NCBI RefSeq assembly: GCF_047946665.1
Contig: NZ_CP172312.1
Location: forward strand, 1,674,001 to 1,738,000
From: Allohahella sp002354735
GTDB lineage: Bacteria; Pseudomonadota; Gammaproteobacteria; Pseudomonadales; Oleiphilaceae
Direction: 5' to 3'
Length of the DNA: 64,000 nucleotides
Part shown: positions 1-8,806 of the stretch, piece after piece
Position numbering within the stretch: the stretch's first letter is position 1
Layout of the letters: each line of letters begins with the position of its first letter
Program-made: the position numbers and the translations under genes
Notes under the pieces: model-generated
What the model was told of the DNA's origin: nothing
Database searches by the model: none
What the model saw: only the letters and a program-made list of their open reading frames with translations

Positions 1-497
1 ACCCGCTTACCGGATCGCTCAACCGTCGCTACTTTGATGCACAGCTCGGTCTGGAATGGAAGCGTGCCACTCGTGAGCAAACCACGATATCGCTGATCAT
101 GCTCGACATCGATCGCTTCAAATTGTTCAACGACACCTATGGTCATCAGGTTGGCGATGACTGCCTGATATTCCTGGTTGGGCACTTGCGTGCGGCTGTA
201 CTTCGGCCGACCGACGTCGTCGTTCGTTATGGTGGCGAGGAATTCGCGATTGTGTTGCCCGGCACTGATGCCGAAGGCGCGGTTACTGTTGCAGGGCGTA
301 TCAAGGAGCGACTATCGAACAACGCGTTCCCGATAGGACAAGAGGCGCTTTTCATTACCGTCAGCCAGGGTATTGCGACTATGGTACCCCAGGTGAATGA
401 AACGCAGGAAACACTGATCAAACGGGCTGATCAGGCACTCTACCAGGCGAAAGATGCCGGGCGCGATTGCTATCTCACCTTTGAGAACAGCGCATGA
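1..497 (+). CDS. GGDEF domain protein (diguanylate cyclase), 5' end outside window
   Basis: This is the C-terminal part of a GGDEF protein, which makes cyclic di-GMP from two GTP. The frame is open from base 3, where it already reads PLTGSLNRRYF, the usual start of a GGDEF domain. It continues through the metal/substrate segment DIDRFKLFNDTYGH and the active-site loop RYGGEEF to a normal domain end (RADQALYQAKDAGRD). GGEEF is a catalytically competent signature. I see no RxxD inhibitory site five residues upstream (VVVRYGGEEF). The sensory N-terminus lies before the window, so its input is unknown. The gene ends 11 bp from the convergent end of the hybrid kinase gene. Confidence 0.93.
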   Translation, partial: PLTGSLNRRYFDAQLGLEWKRATREQTTISLIMLDIDRFKLFNDTYGHQVGDDCLIFLVGHLRAAVLRPTDVVVRYGGEEFAIVLPGTDAEGAVTVAGRIKERLSNNAFPIGQEALFITVSQGIATMVPQVNETQETLIKRADQALYQAKDAGRDCYLTFENSA

Positions 498-508
498 TCC
501 AGTTCGCA

Positions 509-2911
509 TCACTCCACCTGCGATAGCACTTCTCGTATCTGAGCAAGATCGTAGGGCTTCGGCAGGGAAAGTGATTTGAATTCTGTGGACTCGACTGAAC
601 CATGGCCTGATGCAAATATGATCGTCATGGTCGGATACAGGCAACTCACCTTCTTCGCCAGCTCGGTACCGGAGATTCCAGGCAAGTTCACATCGGTGAA
701 GAGGACGTCAAACGGTTTGCGCGCAAGCACGTTGACAGCATCCTCACCACAGTGAACGGCCTCGGGCGCATGGCCTATCATCGCGAGCAGGTCGCAAAGG
801 GTCTGACGCGTTTCAAGGTTGTCTTCCACGACCAGGATACTGAGTGACCTGGGACGCTTTGCAGCTTTTTCGGACGGCTCATCGTCTTTTGAACGGGATG
901 AAGGTGGTAAACCCGCCTGCTTTGTCAGCACGTGGCGAATCTTCCTGGCCAGATCCTCGCGGCTGTAGGGTTTGCTGATCAACTCGACACCAGGATCAAG
1001 CAAGCCGCCATGAACTATGGCATTCTGCGTATACCCTGAGGTGAAGAGGACACCAATATTCGGAATCAGGCTTTTAGCCCGCTTCGCCAGTTCGGGGCTT
1101 TTGATCGGACCGGGCATCACGACATCCGTAAACAGCAGATCGATATCTACCCCGCTTTGAAGCACGGTTAAGGCACTCTGCCCCTCGTCTGCCTTCAAAA
1201 CCGAATAACCAAGCTGCATGAGCGTTTCGACGACGCTTGCCTGAACGGCGGGATCATCTTCCACAACCAGCACAGTTTCCGAACCGCCGACCATTGGTTT
1301 GCGTCGAGGATCGGCCAGGACCAACTCGGCACGATGTGTGCGCGGCAGGTAGATCTTGAAGGTCGTGCCGACGCCTGGCTCACTGTAGATCTTGACGTGG
1401 CCCTCGCTCTGTTTGATGAAGCCGTAGACCATGCTCAAACCAAGCCCTGTGCCCTTGCCTTCGGCTTTCGTGGTGAAGAAGGGATCGAACACACGCTCCA
1501 GCACCTCCGGGGGCATGCCAGACCCGTTGTCCGTGATCGCCAACATGACGTACTGTCCAGCGATTACTTCACTATGGTGCTCAGCGTACTCGTCATCCAA
1601 CTCGGCATTACCAAGCTCGATGGTGAGCTTTCCATCTCCATCCATGGCGTCTCGAGCGTTGATTGCCAGGTTCAGGATCGTACTTTCCAGTCGACTGCGG
1701 TCGACCATTGCAGTCCATAAGCCACCGCTGATGATCGTTTCGACTGCGACCGACTCTCCAACCGCACGACGCAACAGGCCATCCAGGTCCCGCAGGATGC
1801 GACCGAGATTTGTTGGCACTGGCTGTAAAGGTTGCCGGCGCGCGAAAGCCAGAAGCTGTGACGCCAGGTCTGCGCCACGCCTTACTGCAGAAATTGCTGC
1901 GAGAACATGCTGATCGCTGCCATCTTCTGCACTGCGCTCAAGCTCCAGGAGCTCCAGGTTACTGGAAATAACCTGCAGAATATTATTGAAATCATGCGCG
2001 ACACCGCCGGTCAGCTGCCCGATGGCTTCCATCTTCTGGGCCTGGCGCAGCGCGATCTCGGTCTTTCGTAGCGCCTCCGCTTGCAGTTTGTCCTCTGTGA
2101 TATCGCGCGCGGTGGCGTACCAACGATCACCCTCCGGCGCCATGGTCCAGGACAGCCAACGAAATGAACCATCTTTATGGCGACTCAATATCTCCGCACG
2201 CTCTACCGGTTCGCCAGCAGCCAGCTCGGTAATCACCGCTCGCGCATTCGATTCGTGGTCCGGATGGGCCAGATCTGTAAAGGACAGGGCCTCGGCTTCC
2301 TGCTCCGTATAGCCGAGTGTCTGTAAAACTGCAGGATTGGCGCCTAGAATGCTGCCGTCCAGGGACGCGACCACCAGCATATCCTGCGACATTCTCCAGA
2401 TGCGGTCGCGCTCCTGGGTGCGTTCGGTGACGCGGTCCTCCAGTTCCTCCGTCAGGCGTTTGAGTGCTGCCTCGGCACTCTCAGCCTTGCGCTTGGCGAG
2501 TCTCAGCTCGTCTTCATAAGCGCGGCGTCCCTTTGTGAGTAATATCGCGGTCCTGATAACGAGGGGCTTTCCGTCGCTGTCACGCTTCAGAATCGAATTC
2601 AGCAGAATCGGCAAACGCTGTTTGTCGTGACGGATTACTTCGAACGCCAGCTCATCGACCTTGCCCTGCATGAGGAGCAAGGGCCCGAAGTGGGTGTCGT
2701 AAAAAATTCTGCCACCGACCGGGAGCAGATCCTGAAAACGCTTCCCGTCCAGCAGCGCCGCGCTGGTATAGCCGGTCCACTGAAGAAAGGTTTTATTGGC
2801 CTTGATGATGGTGCCGTCCGGCATCGTCGACAAATAGCCACAGGGCGCATTGTCGTAGAGCTCGTCAGTGTCTTCTTCAGGGCGAAGGGATGCACACTCT
2901 TCGCTGACCAT
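509..2911 (-). CDS. PAS-PAS hybrid histidine kinase with two receiver domains
   Basis: This is a soluble sensor kinase. In the 800-residue form starting at 2911 the order is: PAS 1 (about 15-125, PCGYLSTMPDGTI), a coiled-coil linker (about 130-170), PAS 2 (about 175-275), HisKA with phospho-acceptor H306 in GGVAHDFNN, HATPase_c with N box NLAINARDAM and G boxes DNGSGM and GKGTGLGLSM, then two receiver domains with phospho-acceptor Asp at about 596 (FTDVVMP) and 740 (FTDVNLP). No membrane segment is seen. The chosen ATG overlaps the TGA of the upstream hydrolase gene (TGATG), so translation is probably coupled; an in-frame ATG at 2977 would add 22 residues inside the hydrolase gene. No separate response regulator is adjacent. 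The neighbouring RsbQ-like hydrolase suggests that PAS 1 senses the hydrolase or its product; that is inference. Confidence 0.93.
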   Translation of the reverse strand: MVSEECASLRPEEDTDELYDNAPCGYLSTMPDGTIIKANKTFLQWTGYTSAALLDGKRFQDLLPVGGRIFYDTHFGPLLLMQGKVDELAFEVIRHDKQRLPILLNSILKRDSDGKPLVIRTAILLTKGRRAYEDELRLAKRKAESAEAALKRLTEELEDRVTERTQERDRIWRMSQDMLVVASLDGSILGANPAVLQTLGYTEQEAEALSFTDLAHPDHESNARAVITELAAGEPVERAEILSRHKDGSFRWLSWTMAPEGDRWYATARDITEDKLQAEALRKTEIALRQAQKMEAIGQLTGGVAHDFNNILQVISSNLELLELERSAEDGSDQHVLAAISAVRRGADLASQLLAFARRQPLQPVPTNLGRILRDLDGLLRRAVGESVAVETIISGGLWTAMVDRSRLESTILNLAINARDAMDGDGKLTIELGNAELDDEYAEHHSEVIAGQYVMLAITDNGSGMPPEVLERVFDPFFTTKAEGKGTGLGLSMVYGFIKQSEGHVKIYSEPGVGTTFKIYLPRTHRAELVLADPRRKPMVGGSETVLVVEDDPAVQASVVETLMQLGYSVLKADEGQSALTVLQSGVDIDLLFTDVVMPGPIKSPELAKRAKSLIPNIGVLFTSGYTQNAIVHGGLLDPGVELISKPYSREDLARKIRHVLTKQAGLPPSSRSKDDEPSEKAAKRPRSLSILVVEDNLETRQTLCDLLAMIGHAPEAVHCGEDAVNVLARKPFDVLFTDVNLPGISGTELAKKVSCLYPTMTIIFASGHGSVESTEFKSLSLPKPYDLAQIREVLSQVE

Positions 2912-3708
2912 CAGGCGACCTGCAGGTATTTTTTGATCTCCGCGGTCGTCTCTTCTGGCGCGCTGAGATTTGGACAATGCCCGGTAGCCTTCATCTGTAC
3001 CAGCGTGCTGTCCGGCATTTGCGAATGCATGAACTCGCCAACTGAATCGGGCGCAATCACATCATCAGAACACTGCAGGATCAGTGATGGCCGTCTGAGT
3101 CTGGCGAGCTCAGTGCGATGATCTGAGAGAAAGGTGGTACGCGCGAAGTGGCTGGCTATCGTAGGGTCGGTGCGACAGAAGCTGTTCTCGAGCTCTTGCG
3201 ATAGCGAAGACTGGTCTGGATTGCCCATGATCACGGGCGCCATGGTGCTTGACCATCCCAGGTAGTTGACGTCCAGGAACTCGAGCATATCCTCGATATC
3301 TTCGCGCTCGAAGCCACCAACATAGTTCCCGTCATTCAGATAACTCGGTGACGGCCCGACCAGAATGAGTTTATCGAAAAGCTCAGGGGCCTCAATGGCA
3401 GCCAGTACGCCCACCATTGCGCTCACGGAATGGCCCACAAAGATTGCGTTCTCAGCGCCGACCGCCTGCAGGATTTCGATCACATCCTGAGCATAGCCGT
3501 GCAGCGAGCCATACTTCTGAGGATCGAATGCTGACAGATCAGATTCGCCGGCGCCGACGTTGTCGAACAACAGCGTATTGTAGCTTCGCTGGAATTCCGG
3601 AGCGACGTATCTCCACATATTCTGGTCACAGCCGAAACCGTGGGCGAAGATCATTATCTGCTTGCCAAAGCCTTGAATCTTGACATTATTGCGCTTGAAA
3701 ACGTTCAC
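2911..3708 (-). CDS. rsbQ: RsbQ-like alpha/beta hydrolase
   Basis: This 265-residue protein is recognisably close to Bacillus RsbQ, a member of the alpha/beta hydrolase group that also includes plant KAI2/D14 receptors. Shared stretches include FAHGFGCDQN near the N-terminus, VGPSPSYLND and LQCSDDVIAP. The catalytic triad is visible: nucleophile S94 in GHSVSA, an acid at D215/D216, and H244 in TGHCPN. In Bacillus RsbQ works with the PAS-phosphatase RsbP in energy-stress signalling. Here the partner is a PAS hybrid kinase whose start overlaps this stop codon. The start is GTG at 3706-3708 and gives an N-terminus the length of RsbQ. The small-molecule substrate is not known. Confidence 0.9.
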   Translation of the reverse strand: MNVFKRNNVKIQGFGKQIMIFAHGFGCDQNMWRYVAPEFQRSYNTLLFDNVGAGESDLSAFDPQKYGSLHGYAQDVIEILQAVGAENAIFVGHSVSAMVGVLAAIEAPELFDKLILVGPSPSYLNDGNYVGGFEREDIEDMLEFLDVNYLGWSSTMAPVIMGNPDQSSLSQELENSFCRTDPTIASHFARTTFLSDHRTELARLRRPSLILQCSDDVIAPDSVGEFMHSQMPDSTLVQMKATGHCPNLSAPEETTAEIKKYLQVA

Positions 3709-4049
3709 ACAGTACGACCTATATTCAATGGAGGTTGCCAGGACTTCAAAGCGCTTCAGCCCACATGTTGGCTACAATACCATTTACCGTAGCTTCAGGT
3801 CGCGTTCTGTCATCGAACAGTGTGACCAAAAAATGAGCGCATAAGACGCTACAGTGTTTGCGGAGTGCTTGTCAAAAGATATAAATCCTCGATTTCCCAG
3901 GATGTGACTTCAGTACAGCCGGCCCTTCCAGCATTGACAATCGCTCGCCAATACCCGATTTTTTATCGCGTCGCGATACCAGTTCATGGGGTGCCGCCGG
4001 ATCTGCTTGCATGGTGTGAGCTAAAATCACTCGATATCGAAAGGTAGTC
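3709..4049. other. Divergent intergenic region, no gene seen
   Basis: These 341 bases separate the rsbQ-kinase pair (minus) from the aminotransferase gene (plus) and must hold both promoters. Short open frames on both strands between 3865 and 4060 have no recognisable protein similarity or convincing ribosome binding site. I saw no clear operator. Confidence 0.5.
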
Positions 4050-5519
4050 ATGTCAAACAACTATAAAACCTCGGCAGCGCCATTGCCGATGCACACAGCC
4101 AATACAAGAAGCCATATCGCCGGGGCGTTCAATCACCTGAAAAACGATTCAGACGAGCTTCGCGAAGTCTCTCCTGAGCAGGTTCTGTTCAAGGCCTACG
4201 AAGATGCAGGACAACCCCACGGGCCGGTCTTGTACGCAGTCAAGGGAGAGCACTGGAATGGTGTCAGCCCCGGCTTTCTGAATTTCATCAACAACTTCAA
4301 GTTCAAGCCCGAAGACATGGGCTATGCGGAGTGCGGCTATGGCATCCAACGACACCGCGACTTCATGCGTCAGCTTATACTGGCTGAACACGAGCTTAGC
4401 GAGCGTCGGCCCCCAAAAGGGCTGGATATCGACGTAGGCTGCCTGGCCATGACGACCCGAATGGCCATGTACGATTTCGGGAAAGTCGCCTTCCGTCATG
4501 CCAAGGCAACTCATCCAGAACAGCGGCCAGTCGCACTGGTGCCAACGCCTGCGTGGGATTACCGAGGGGTTTTCAAGGACATTGGCTTCGAGATCGTCTA
4601 TCTGCCGATTAGACCCGAAAATGGCTGGCAGCCCGATTTATCCGAGTGGCGGGACATCGCCAAAGCGGTAAGCGAAGACCCCGAGCGGCACTTGGCGCTC
4701 ACCATCAGTAACCCGCAGCACAATCCCACTGGCAAGCAATGGGCATCTGATGTGACGGCGTTCCTGCTGGAACTAAGCGCCCGAGAGTCGGCCTATCTGC
4801 TGATCGACGACGCCTACTACAATGTTCATGATCCACTCGTTCCTGTGGAAAATCATCTTCGGGTCGTTCTGGAGCTATTTGACGTCAACAACGGCGTAAA
4901 CGATCTGGTTCGTTCCGGGATGTTCGACCGTTGGGTGGCCACTCGTCCATTTGGCAAACAGTTCAGTTGTAATACGATGGGTGTAGCCGCAATCACAACG
5001 TCTCCGGTGCTTCTGCGCCAGCTGGGACGCGAATCCTGGATCAATCGCTATCACTGCAACACCCATAATGCTGAATTGATGTGCGCCTGGCTGGCGGAGC
5101 CTGAATCGGCTGACTGGACCCTGGAGAGCGGACTGCGTTATACCGCACAGAAGGAACACGTACGCCGTCGGCTTGTTGAGCGCATGGGCTGGCCTGAAGA
5201 CAGCGTCTGCGTAGGGCCGTCAACGTCGTATATGCTGTTCGAGGTGCCGAAGGTGTATCAGGCAGGTGCCGAAAGTATCGATCGTTTCAGGGATGATCTG
5301 TTTTATGCCACCGGGACTCTGATCAGTGCGTCACTCTTCAATCAGGCCGCACCGGCGCCATACGTCCGCCTGCACCTCGGCAGCTGGCCTGATGTCATAG
5401 AGGAGTTCCTGCGCCGCTGGGAGGCTGCCGGATTGAACTACCACCAGGTGGAACCCTTTCCGGGGACGGCCTCGATGAGCAGGGCCCTGCCCTCGTCTGC
5501 GTTTCGTGAGAAGAAATAG
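4050..5519 (+). CDS. PLP-dependent aminotransferase (fold type I, class I/II)
   Basis: This 489-residue protein has the landmarks of a class I/II aminotransferase. Residues 221-228 read NPQHNPTG, the cofactor-binding loop. D253/D254 and Y256 sit in LIDDAYYN, and the probable Schiff-base lysine is K303 in RPFGKQFS. A C-terminal YVRLHLGSW would place the carboxylate-binding Arg. It is longer than the usual 400-residue enzyme, with about 60 extra N-terminal residues. The substrate cannot be read from sequence. The gene is convergent with the phn-type transport operon and only 50 bp from its phosphatase gene, so a role in using an imported aminophosphonate or amino compound is possible but unproven. 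Confidence 0.85.
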   Translation: MSNNYKTSAAPLPMHTANTRSHIAGAFNHLKNDSDELREVSPEQVLFKAYEDAGQPHGPVLYAVKGEHWNGVSPGFLNFINNFKFKPEDMGYAECGYGIQRHRDFMRQLILAEHELSERRPPKGLDIDVGCLAMTTRMAMYDFGKVAFRHAKATHPEQRPVALVPTPAWDYRGVFKDIGFEIVYLPIRPENGWQPDLSEWRDIAKAVSEDPERHLALTISNPQHNPTGKQWASDVTAFLLELSARESAYLLIDDAYYNVHDPLVPVENHLRVVLELFDVNNGVNDLVRSGMFDRWVATRPFGKQFSCNTMGVAAITTSPVLLRQLGRESWINRYHCNTHNAELMCAWLAEPESADWTLESGLRYTAQKEHVRRRLVERMGWPEDSVCVGPSTSYMLFEVPKVYQAGAESIDRFRDDLFYATGTLISASLFNQAAPAPYVRLHLGSWPDVIEEFLRRWEAAGLNYHQVEPFPGTASMSRALPSSAFREKK

Positions 5520-5541
5520 AAGACCGGGTCGGAAATAGAAA

Positions 5542-5592
5542 GGCAGCGGGTTGAGCAGGCCACAGTAATCTAGCCCAGGCTCACCCGCTGCC
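5542..5592 (-). terminator. Hairpin terminator of the phn-type operon
   Basis: GGCAGCGGGTTGAGC (5542-5556) pairs with GCTCACCCGCTGCC (5579-5592), a near-perfect GC-rich stem overlapping the last codons of the phosphatase gene. Read on the minus strand, the stem is followed by the U-rich run TTTCTATTTCC. It may also stop transcription from the convergent aminotransferase gene. Confidence 0.7.
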
Positions 5593-6352
5593 GCAGCCAC
5601 GCCTCAGCCATTTCAGCAAAGCCAAGGCCCGAACGTTCACTAGTGATAGCCACCGGTTTGTGGGCCATCACTGGCAGATGCCTACGAATATTCACCACAC
5701 CGATACTCAAGGGGAAGTTTCGAAACATACTTTCGTCATTGGGTGCGTCGCCGATGAACACCGACCTCGCCTGCAAGGCCGACAACTCAAGGTCGAATAG
5801 CTCACGCCCAACACGTATGGCCATCGTAGACTTGTCAAAGTCGCCCAGCCAGACATTGAGATGAATCGAGCTTTGCCGAACATTGAAGCCCTGTGCGACC
5901 AGTGCGTCATGGAGGCTTTTCACCTGCTCCGGGCTCAGCGCTTGCTGCTGGTTGTAGTCCACCGCCACATCGACATAGCGGAAGGCCTGATCGCTCGCCA
6001 GTTCGGGCTTGAAGTCCAGTTCGAGCGCTGCGACAGCTGCTAATATCTTCGTCTGGTCCTCGCGATGCGAGGCCTGGTTGTCCCAGTAGTGCCAGCGAAC
6101 GGTTTGTGGTGCGGTACGATGCGCATAAAAAGCGCCGCCCTCCCCGATAACGGCGGCCACTGGCCAGGTACGGATGATCTGGTCACACCAGCCAGCACAG
6201 CCTCCGGTGACCGGAACGACGCGAATGCCCGCTGCCGCGAGCTTGCAGAGCGCAAGATAGGTCTCGGGCAAGAGCTGCCCGCCAGTGGTCAGGGTGTCAT
6301 CTACATCAGTAAACAGAATGTCGGCGCCACCGAAGGCTACGTTATCCATCAT
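5570..6352 (-). CDS. HAD-superfamily (type IIB) phosphatase
   Basis: This 260-residue HAD hydrolase has motif I TDVDDTLTTGG near the N-terminus, motif II in VPVTGG, and motif IV IGDAPNDESMF. The cap between motifs II and III is of the C2/IIB type found in sugar-phosphate and phosphoglycerate phosphatases. The expected reaction is release of phosphate from a small phosphorylated metabolite. It is the last gene of the phnD-phnC-phnE-phnE operon. Its ATG at 6352 overlaps the permease TGA (TGATG), with a GTG one codon upstream as an alternative start. It is not a PhnX-type phosphonatase, which has a different cap, and no C-P lyase genes are in view. Its substrate is therefore open. Confidence 0.87.
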   Translation of the reverse strand: MMDNVAFGGADILFTDVDDTLTTGGQLLPETYLALCKLAAAGIRVVPVTGGCAGWCDQIIRTWPVAAVIGEGGAFYAHRTAPQTVRWHYWDNQASHREDQTKILAAVAALELDFKPELASDQAFRYVDVAVDYNQQQALSPEQVKSLHDALVAQGFNVRQSSIHLNVWLGDFDKSTMAIRVGRELFDLELSALQARSVFIGDAPNDESMFRNFPLSIGVVNIRRHLPVMAHKPVAITSERSGLGFAEMAEAWLRQRVSLG

Positions 6353-7161
6353 CACATGACTTTCTTGCGCAGCATGCTGGTAATCGCTTCGCCCAGGATG
6401 ACCAGCACGAGAATCGCCAGCAGGATTGTGGCGACGGTCTGCCAGGCGAACAGGTCGATGGAACCCTGTAGCAACACACCGATGCCGCCAGCGCCCACCA
6501 GGCCCAGGACGGTGGATTCGCGGATATTGATATCCCAGCGCAGGATGACGATGGCGAAAAAGGCCGGCATGACCTGCGGCACAATCGCGTACAGCACCAC
6601 CTTCATCTTGCTGGCGCCCGTCGCCTGAATGGCTTCGACCTGACGGTGATCGATTTCTTCGATAGCCTCACCCATCAGCTTGCCGATAAAGCCAATGGAG
6701 CGAAAGGTCACGGCCAGAATACCTGCCAGTACGCCTGGGCCAAATATGGCAACAAACAGCAGTGCCCAGATAATGGTGTTTACTGAACGGCTCGAGACCA
6801 GAATGAACCGGCCGAGCCACAGCGTGGCCTTGTTAGGCGTGGTGTTCTGAGCTGCGATGTAGGACACCGGCAAGGCGATGAAAATCGTGAGCACTGTCGA
6901 CAAGGTAGCGATGTGGACGGTCTCCAGCATCGCCTGAAAGATATCATTCCACCTGGCGAACTCGGGCGGCCACATCCTGGCACCAAGGTTCTGAATCTGG
7001 GTTGGCGCATCCCATACCCAGGGCCAGAAGATATCGATGTCTTTTACCGCCCAGACCACCGCAAGCACAGTAAGCAGGTAGATCCCGTAGCGGATCATCT
7101 GCTCCTTGCGGTCATAACGTGACCAGACTCGATCTGACAGCCTTGCAGCTTGATCTACCAT
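6352..7161 (-). CDS. phnE: Phosphonate-type ABC transporter permease (second PhnE)
   Basis: Inner-membrane permease of about 270 residues with the BPD_transp_1 fold. A transmembrane segment near residue 30 is followed by a core of about five helices; the EAA-type loop for coupling to the ATPase is seen as EEIDHRQVEAIQATGA. The C-terminus GGIGVLLQGSIDLFAWQ matches PhnE proteins. It overlaps the preceding phnE by 7 bp (ATGGTAG), with an AGGA ribosome site in front of the chosen ATG. An ATG at 7179 in the same frame is a possible alternative. Together with the first PhnE it probably forms a heterodimeric channel. A broken copy of part of this gene lies at 17651-17824. Confidence 0.92.
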   Translation of the reverse strand: MVDQAARLSDRVWSRYDRKEQMIRYGIYLLTVLAVVWAVKDIDIFWPWVWDAPTQIQNLGARMWPPEFARWNDIFQAMLETVHIATLSTVLTIFIALPVSYIAAQNTTPNKATLWLGRFILVSSRSVNTIIWALLFVAIFGPGVLAGILAVTFRSIGFIGKLMGEAIEEIDHRQVEAIQATGASKMKVVLYAIVPQVMPAFFAIVILRWDINIRESTVLGLVGAGGIGVLLQGSIDLFAWQTVATILLAILVLVILGEAITSMLRKKVM

Positions 7162-7943
7162 ACTTTTTTCCTGACCCATCCGCTGAAGCCCTCACTGAGC
7201 AGAATAATGCCAATAATCATCAGCAGAATGGCAAAGGCAAAATCATAGTCGTAACGGCCGAAGGCGTTCATCAGCGTGCTGCCGATACCACCGGCACCGA
7301 CGATACCGACCACCGCCGAGGCGCGCAGATTGCTGTCCAGCTGGTACATTGACAGGCCGATCTGACGGGGGATGATCTGAGGTAGAACGCCGTATAACAG
7401 CACCTTGAAGTACCCTGCCCCTACCGAGCGCATCGCCTCGACCTGCCCCCAGTCAATCTCTTCGATTTCCTCAGCGAGCAGCTTCGCGACAAAGCCGATG
7501 GAATAGAGTGTCAGCGTCAGGATGCCGGCCAGCGGACCAAAGCCTACGGCTGCCACCAGCAGGATGGCGACGATGACCGGATGAAAACTGCGAGACACGA
7601 TAATGATGGCGCGCCCCAGCAGATAGACGGGCATGGGGGCGACGTTCCTGGCAGCCATCACTGCGATGGGTATAGACAGACCAACACCCATCAGCGTTGC
7701 GAGAAACGCAATCTGGAAGCTCTCCTTGAAGCCCGTCCACAACAGGCTGCCCCGCTCGAAGCTGGGTGGAAAGGCACCGCCGAAAATTCGAGCCGCGCGA
7801 GGCAGGCCTTCTGAAATTCGCTCCCAGTTGAACGGCAAGGTGGAGAATGCCCAGTAGAGGTAGGTGAGCGCTATCGCGATCAAGCCATAGCGTAGCCAGG
7901 GACTGGTAATAAAGGGCGGCTTTTTCCAGACCCTGCCTGTCAT
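7155..7943 (-). CDS. phnE: Phosphonate-type ABC transporter permease (first PhnE)
   Basis: This 262-residue inner-membrane permease has an N-terminal membrane helix at about 15-35, then the permease core with the coupling loop EEIDWGQVEAMRSVGA and the PhnE-like end VGAGGIGSTLMNAFGRYDYD. It overlaps phnC by 4 bp (ATGA) and the second permease by 7 bp, so the operon is translationally coupled. Two different PhnE permeases with one PhnC and one PhnD is a known arrangement for phosphonate/phosphite transporters. The exact ligand cannot be told from the permease. Confidence 0.93.
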   Translation of the reverse strand: MTGRVWKKPPFITSPWLRYGLIAIALTYLYWAFSTLPFNWERISEGLPRAARIFGGAFPPSFERGSLLWTGFKESFQIAFLATLMGVGLSIPIAVMAARNVAPMPVYLLGRAIIIVSRSFHPVIVAILLVAAVGFGPLAGILTLTLYSIGFVAKLLAEEIEEIDWGQVEAMRSVGAGYFKVLLYGVLPQIIPRQIGLSMYQLDSNLRASAVVGIVGAGGIGSTLMNAFGRYDYDFAFAILLMIIGIILLSEGFSGWVRKKVW

Positions 7944-8755
7944 GCCGCAGGCTCCTGAGTCTTGAATGCCTCACGCGCAGGCTCGCGCGCTCTCTCATGC
8001 CCAGTTTCATCCGGCGCTTCGATACCACCATAAATGGCATCCAGCGCGGCCTGATCGAAGTCGGCAGGCGCACCGTCAAAGATCATCTGACCATGGCGCA
8101 TGCCGACAATGCGGTCGGTATATAGTCGCGCCTGTGTGACATTGTGGATATTGATCAGCACCGGCAATGACATTTCGCTCGCCAGGCTCTGCAACAGACT
8201 CATGATCTGCTGAGAGGTTTTCGGGTCCAGTGAGGCGGTGGGTTCGTCAGCCAGTAGAATCTCCGGTTCCTGCATCAGCGCACGCACCACGGCCACCCGC
8301 TGCCGCTCACCACCAGAGAGCTGATCGGCGCGTTTATCAGCGTATTGATCGATGCCCACCCGCTCCATCAGATGGAAGGCACGGTCGATGTCGGTCTGTG
8401 GGAAACGACGCGTCAGTGCCTGAAAAAACGACACATAGCCAAGACGCCCGGATAGCACATTTTCCATCACGCTCAGGCGATCAATCAGGTTGAAGCCCTG
8501 GAAGATCATCCCGATGCGTTGGCGTGAGCGGCGCAGTGCGCTGCCGCGAAGACCAACCAGTTCGTTACCGTTCAGTTTGATCGAGCCCGAGGTCGACTCG
8601 ACCAGCCCATTGATACAGCGCAAAAGCGTACTTTTTCCGGCACCTGAGGCGCCGACGATGGCCACGACACTGCTGCCATCGACCGTCAGATCGAGACCTT
8701 TGAGCACAGCCTCGTTCTGCCCGTAGCGTTTTACGAGATTGGTAATCTCTAACAT
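7940..8755 (-). CDS. phnC: Phosphonate-type ABC transporter ATP-binding protein
   Basis: This 271-residue ATPase energises the two PhnE permeases. It shows Walker A GASGAGKST (about 34-42), the Q loop in GMIFQGFNLIDRLSV, ABC signature LSGGERQRVAV, Walker B ILLADEPTASLDP and the switch His in LINIHNV. The last 30 or so residues form a charged tail (APDETGHERAREPAREAF) that is longer than in many PhnC proteins. The start ATG lies 51 bp downstream of the phnD stop, the only clear gap in the operon. Confidence 0.95.
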   Translation of the reverse strand: MLEITNLVKRYGQNEAVLKGLDLTVDGSSVVAIVGASGAGKSTLLRCINGLVESTSGSIKLNGNELVGLRGSALRRSRQRIGMIFQGFNLIDRLSVMENVLSGRLGYVSFFQALTRRFPQTDIDRAFHLMERVGIDQYADKRADQLSGGERQRVAVVRALMQEPEILLADEPTASLDPKTSQQIMSLLQSLASEMSLPVLINIHNVTQARLYTDRIVGMRHGQMIFDGAPADFDQAALDAIYGGIEAPDETGHERAREPAREAFKTQEPAA

Positions 8756-8806
8756 GCATTCACTCCGGATGACGCCTCTGAGGGGTAGCCAGAGGCCTCT
8801 GATTGC

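Noticed and set aside
2912..2977. Upstream ATG at 2977 for the hybrid kinase
   Set aside because: It lies inside the hydrolase gene; the ATG at 2911 overlaps the hydrolase stop (TGATG) and keeps the whole PAS domain.
3865..4060. Overlapping 60-62 codon open frames on both strands before the aminotransferase gene
   Set aside because: No recognisable similarity, no good ribosome site, and they lie where the two divergent promoters must be.
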